Assembly: GCF_007743815.1 (NCBI RefSeq)
Contig: NZ_CP036265.1
Span: forward strand, 584,501 to 648,500
DNA from: Alienimonas californiensis
GTDB taxonomy: Bacteria; Planctomycetota; Planctomycetia; Planctomycetales; Planctomycetaceae
Direction of reading: 5' to 3'
DNA length: 64,000 nucleotides
Positions 60,733-64,000 of this stretch are shown piece after piece. The notes beneath the pieces are model-generated. The model was given only the letters and a program-made list of their open reading frames with translations. It did no database searches and was not told the DNA's origin. A program made the position numbers and the translations under genes. The stretch's first letter is position 1; every line of letters begins with the position of its first letter.

Positions 60733-63600
60733 GTGCCGGACCGTCTCGCCGCCGCTCGCCGTCCCGTCCGCCCCGCCGTCGGTCCGCGGTTGCGGGTGTT
60801 GTTGGGCGTCGCCTTCGTGCTGCTGGCCCTGTTGGGCGCGAACAGCGCCTATCTCGTCGGGGTGCGGGCGCTGGGGATCTTCGGGGTCGATCTGCTGAAC
60901 TGGTTCGTGCCCTGGATGCTGCTGGGGCACGTCGCCCTGGGGGCGCTGGTGGCCGGGCCGCTGGGGCTGTTCGCCCTGCTGCACGGGGCGACGGCGTGGC
61001 GGCGGGGGAACCGGGTCGCGGCACTGGCGGGGGCGACGCTGGTCGCGGCAAGCGCCGGGCTGTTCCTCACGGGGGCGCTGCTCTGCCGCGTCGAGGGATT
61101 TGAGTTCACAGAACGCCTCGCCCGGCTCGATCGCGGCCTGATCTATTGGCTGCACGTCGCCCTGCCGGTTCTCTGCCTGATCTTATACGGCCTGCACCGG
61201 CGGGCCGGGCGGCCGATCCGCTGGCGGCTGGGGCGGAATTACGCGCTCGCCACCGCGGCGGTTGTGGCGTTGATGTGCGGCGCCCACTCGCTCGACCCGC
61301 GAACCTGGCGGGCCGTCAGCCCGGAGGAGGGGGCCGAATATTTCGAGCCCAGCCTCGCCCGCACCGTCGGCGGCACGTTCATCCCGGCGGAGCGGTTGAT
61401 GACCGACGACCGCTGCGCCGAGTGCCACCCGGACGCCGCCGCGGCCCACGCCTTCGGGGCGCATAAGCACAGCTCCTTCAATAACCCGTTCTATCTCGCC
61501 GCGGTCCGCAAGACGCGGGAGGCGATGCTGGCACGCGACGGGAACGTGCACGTGGCCCGCTGGTGCGCCGGCTGTCACGACCCGGTGCCGCTGGCCAGCG
61601 GGGCGTTCGACGACCCATTTTATCAGGACGTGACCGACCCCACCGCCCACGCGGGGATCACCTGCGCGGTCTGCCACGGGATCACGGAGATCGGCCTGCA
61701 CGGCGGCGTCCGCGGGAACGCCGATTTTCTACTCGAAGCGGCGGAGCCGTACCCCTTCGAGGGCTCCGACGAGCCAATCCTCAAGTGGCTGAACCGGCAA
61801 CTCGTGCGGGCCAAGCCGGCGCTGCACAAGCGGTCGATGCTCAAACCGCTGCACCAGTCGTCGGAGTTCTGCGCGACCTGCCACAAGGTCAGCCTGCCCG
61901 AGGCGTTGAACGACTACAAATGGCTGCGGGGCCAGAACCACTACGACTCTTTCCGCCTGTCCGGCGTCTCCGGCGGCGGGGCGACCGGGTTCTATTATCC
62001 GCCGCAGGCCCACGCGAATTGCAACGCCTGCCACATGCCCCGCACGCCCAGCGGGGACGTAGCCGCGACGCCCGGCCCGGACGGCGTCCTCAGCGTGCAC
62101 GATCACACCTTCCGCGGAGCGAACACCGCCCTGGCTTGGCTGCACGGTTCCACCGACGCCTATCGGGCTCATAACGACATCCTGCGGGACAGCCTGCGGG
62201 TTGATTTATTCGGCGTGCGGGAGGGCGGCGAGGTCGACGGCGCTCTCACCGCCCCGCTGCGGCCGGACGTGCCGACGCTCACGCCAGGGGAGACCGTGTT
62301 GTTGGAGGTCGCCGTCCGCACGCTGACGCTCGGCCACGCCTTTACGGAGGGCACCGCGGACAGCAATCAGGCGTGGGTCGAAATTGTCGTCTCTAGCGGC
62401 GGCCGCACGTTGTTCGCCAGCGGGGCCGAGCCGGCGATGGACGACGTCGATCCCGCCGCCCATGTGTTCGACACCTTCCCTGTCGACCGCAACGGCAACC
62501 GCATCGCCCGGCGGAACGTGCGGGACCTGTTCGCCGTGCTCTATAATCACCAGATCCCCCCGGGGGCCGCGGCGAGCCTGCATTATCGGCTGCCGGTCCC
62601 GGGGGATTTGACGGCCCCGCTGACGGTCACGGCCCGGGTTCGGTATCGAAAGTTCCGGCCGGACTTCATGCGATTTGTGAGAGACGCCGCCCGGCCGGAC
62701 GACCCGCCGCTGCGCAAGGATTGGGAACGCCCGCCGATCGTCACGATTTGTACCGACTCCGTCACCTTCCCGGTCGCCGGGCTGCCGGAAGAGTTGAACG
62801 CTGCGGTGAACAATCCGCCCCGCGACGTGCCGGCGTGGGAGCGTTGGAACGACTACGGCATTGGGGCCCTGCTAAAAGGCACGGCGGAACTGCGACAGGC
62901 CGCGGACGCCTTTTCACAGGTGGAGGAATTGGGGCGGGCGGACGGCTCGCTGAACCTCGCCCGGGCCCTGCACGACGCCGGGGACGTGACCGGAGCGACG
63001 GCGGCCCTGGATCGGGCCGTGGGGCGCCCCGAACCGCCGTCGAGTTGGCGAACGGACTGGCTGCGGGGCGTATTGAACCGCGAGAGCGGCCGACCGGCGG
63101 AGGCGGTCGAAGACCTCCTCAACGTGCTCCGCTGGGATCGCCCGCCGACGGAGGAGATGACCGCCCGCGGGTTCGACTTCGGCGCGGACGACCGCGTCGC
63201 CAATCTGCTGGGACGAACCTATACCGACCTCGCCCGCCGGGCCGTCGACGAGGCGGAGCGGAACCGCCTGCAAACGCTGGCGATCGACGCCTTCGAGCGG
63301 GTTCTGGAAGTGGACGTGGAGAACGTCACGGCGCTGGACAACCTTGCCCGACTGCACCGGGAACGGGGCGAGTCGGAGCGGGCGGACGAACTGCGGGCCC
63401 TGCACGCCAAATATAAACCGGACGACGTCGCCGCCGCCCGGGCGCTGCGGCTGGCCCGGGAAAAGTATCCCAACGCGGCGAAGGCCGCGGAGGCGACGGT
63501 GATTTACGACCTGACGCCGCCGCCGCCCCGCGCCCCGCGAGAGCCGGGACCGCCGGGGAGCGTCACCCGGAGGCGGGAGGTCTCACGTGACGCTCCCTGA
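60733..63600 (+). CDS. Pentahaem cytochrome c-like protein with TPR domain, membrane-anchored
   Basis: 955 residues from a GTG at 60733 (AGGA eight bases upstream). The N-terminus holds about four hydrophobic segments (residues 20-190: VLLGVAFVLLALLGANSAYLV, WMLLGHVALGALVAG, AALAGATLVAASAGLFLTG, LIYWLHVALPVLCLILYGL). Five CxxCH haem sites follow: CAECH (228), CAGCH (278), CAVCH (311), CATCH (380) and CNACH (430), cytochrome c554-like with SLARTVGGTFIP and HKHSSFNNPFY. Residues 480-700 are beta-rich, 700-955 TPR-like (SLNLARALHDAGDVTGATAALDRA; AFERVLEVDVENVTALDNLARLHRERG). Electrons probably pass between membrane quinols and periplasmic acceptors. It precedes a CRTAC1-like gene by 13 bp, a pairing I recall from planctomycetes. 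Confidence 0.85.
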   Translation: MPDRLAAARRPVRPAVGPRLRVLLGVAFVLLALLGANSAYLVGVRALGIFGVDLLNWFVPWMLLGHVALGALVAGPLGLFALLHGATAWRRGNRVAALAGATLVAASAGLFLTGALLCRVEGFEFTERLARLDRGLIYWLHVALPVLCLILYGLHRRAGRPIRWRLGRNYALATAAVVALMCGAHSLDPRTWRAVSPEEGAEYFEPSLARTVGGTFIPAERLMTDDRCAECHPDAAAAHAFGAHKHSSFNNPFYLAAVRKTREAMLARDGNVHVARWCAGCHDPVPLASGAFDDPFYQDVTDPTAHAGITCAVCHGITEIGLHGGVRGNADFLLEAAEPYPFEGSDEPILKWLNRQLVRAKPALHKRSMLKPLHQSSEFCATCHKVSLPEALNDYKWLRGQNHYDSFRLSGVSGGGATGFYYPPQAHANCNACHMPRTPSGDVAATPGPDGVLSVHDHTFRGANTALAWLHGSTDAYRAHNDILRDSLRVDLFGVREGGEVDGALTAPLRPDVPTLTPGETVLLEVAVRTLTLGHAFTEGTADSNQAWVEIVVSSGGRTLFASGAEPAMDDVDPAAHVFDTFPVDRNGNRIARRNVRDLFAVLYNHQIPPGAAASLHYRLPVPGDLTAPLTVTARVRYRKFRPDFMRFVRDAARPDDPPLRKDWERPPIVTICTDSVTFPVAGLPEELNAAVNNPPRDVPAWERWNDYGIGALLKGTAELRQAADAFSQVEELGRADGSLNLARALHDAGDVTGATAALDRAVGRPEPPSSWRTDWLRGVLNRESGRPAEAVEDLLNVLRWDRPPTEEMTARGFDFGADDRVANLLGRTYTDLARRAVDEAERNRLQTLAIDAFERVLEVDVENVTALDNLARLHRERGESERADELRALHAKYKPDDVAAARALRLAREKYPNAAKAAEATVIYDLTPPPPRAPREPGPPGSVTRRREVSRDAP

Positions 63601-63613
63601 CGGTCGCGGCTCC

Positions 63614-64000
63614 ATGTCTCGTCTTTCTGTACGGACGTTACGGCGGACGGGCGCGTTTGTGATCGGGTGCTTCTGTTGCGGCTGCAAACCGCCCCCCGCC
63701 CCGCCGTCGGCGGCGGCTCGCCCCGCCCCGGTTCCGCCCCGCGTGCCGCTGATCGACGTGACGGCCGCCGCCGGGCTGGCCGGGTTTCAGCACGACACCG
63801 GCGCCCGGGGCGAGAAGTTATTGCCGGAGACGATGGGCGGCGGAGCGGCGTTCTTCGACTTCGACGCCGACGGCGACCCGGATCTCCTGATGACCAACTC
63901 CGCCCGCTGGCCATGGGAGGACGGGGCGGAGTTCGAGCAAGCCTCAGAAAGTCGTCCCGGTTCGCCGCCGCCGTTAGGCGGCGCGGGGCCAAGCGTGGCT
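63614..64000 (+). CDS. CRTAC1/UnbV-type lipoprotein with FG-GAP motif, truncated by window end
   Basis: 129 residues of an open frame from ATG 63614 to the window edge; continues beyond. An N-terminal Cys-rich lipoprotein-type signal (TGAFVIGCFCCGCK) precedes the family start DVTAAAGLAGFQHDTGARGEKLLPETMGGGAAFFDFDADGDPDLL, with the FG-GAP/VCBS calcium-binding D-x-D-x-D-x-D motif (DFDADGDPD), typical of the ASPIC/UnbV propeller family. It follows the cytochrome stop by 13 bp, so both are probably one operon. After EFEQASESR the frame runs into sequence matching the repeat at 175-202, an apparent in-frame insertion. Confidence 0.75.
   Translation, partial: MSRLSVRTLRRTGAFVIGCFCCGCKPPPAPPSAAARPAPVPPRVPLIDVTAAAGLAGFQHDTGARGEKLLPETMGGGAAFFDFDADGDPDLLMTNSARWPWEDGAEFEQASESRPGSPPPLGGAGPSVA

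Overview
This is a high-GC window (about 70% by eye) of bacterial chromosome that reads as a planctomycete. The evidence is two DUF1559 proteins with type IV pilin-like N-termini, each followed by a small carboxypeptidase-regulatory-like lipoprotein; two DUF6807 (PmoA-type) proteins; two secreted Gfo/Idh/MocA oxidoreductases; a multihaem cytochrome upstream of a CRTAC1/UnbV-type protein; a 1028-residue TolC-type protein; and many palindromic intergenic repeats. An Alienimonas-like Planctomycetaceae member would fit, but that is inference. Many starts lack a clear Shine-Dalgarno, so several starts were chosen from signal peptides or domain boundaries. No rRNA, tRNA, CRISPR array or transposase was seen.

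Layout. 0-6.4 kb: the tail of an unknown gene, a DUF6702 protein, a rhomboid protease, a MarR regulator with a long Pro/Ala-rich arm, and an oversized TolC-family protein. 6.5-13.8 kb: a mainly secreted carbohydrate-related group (DUF6807, Gfo/Idh/MocA, PAP2, GH71/99-like, beta-helix, sialidase). 13.9-18.2 kb: cyclopropane fatty acid synthase, the first DUF1559/lipoprotein pair and an HD-domain (p)ppGpp hydrolase-like protein. 18.2-31.1 kb: a secreted FAD oxidoreductase with EF-hands, a 1184-residue esterase fusion, a dienelactone hydrolase, an ABC ATPase, a DUF3565 protein, a CxxCH protein, an SDR, an SPW-type membrane protein and an alkaline phosphatase. 31.3-36.7 kb: a haloacid dehalogenase, an orphan gene facing a divergent NleD/HopH1-like (M91) zinc metallopeptidase, a coiled-coil secreted protein and the second DUF1559/lipoprotein pair. 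37-43.5 kb: a second Gfo/Idh/MocA, an HNH-associated-repeat protein and small exported proteins including a Tll0287-like haem protein.

41.2-46.2 kb looks like an accessory segment. It is rich in dispersed repeats and carries a visibly lower-GC gene (44086-45927) for a TIR-domain protein with an unfamiliar N-terminal region of about 420 residues. This is the best candidate for an undescribed (defence-type) system in the window.

46.2-64 kb: class I ribonucleotide reductase alpha subunit (nrdA), the second DUF6807, a ClpP-like protease, a Uma2-family nuclease, two lipoproteins, then a MarR - periplasmic adaptor - RND permease operon whose promoter overlaps a MarR-like palindrome, and finally the pentahaem cytochrome/TPR protein followed by the start of a CRTAC1-like lipoprotein cut by the window end.
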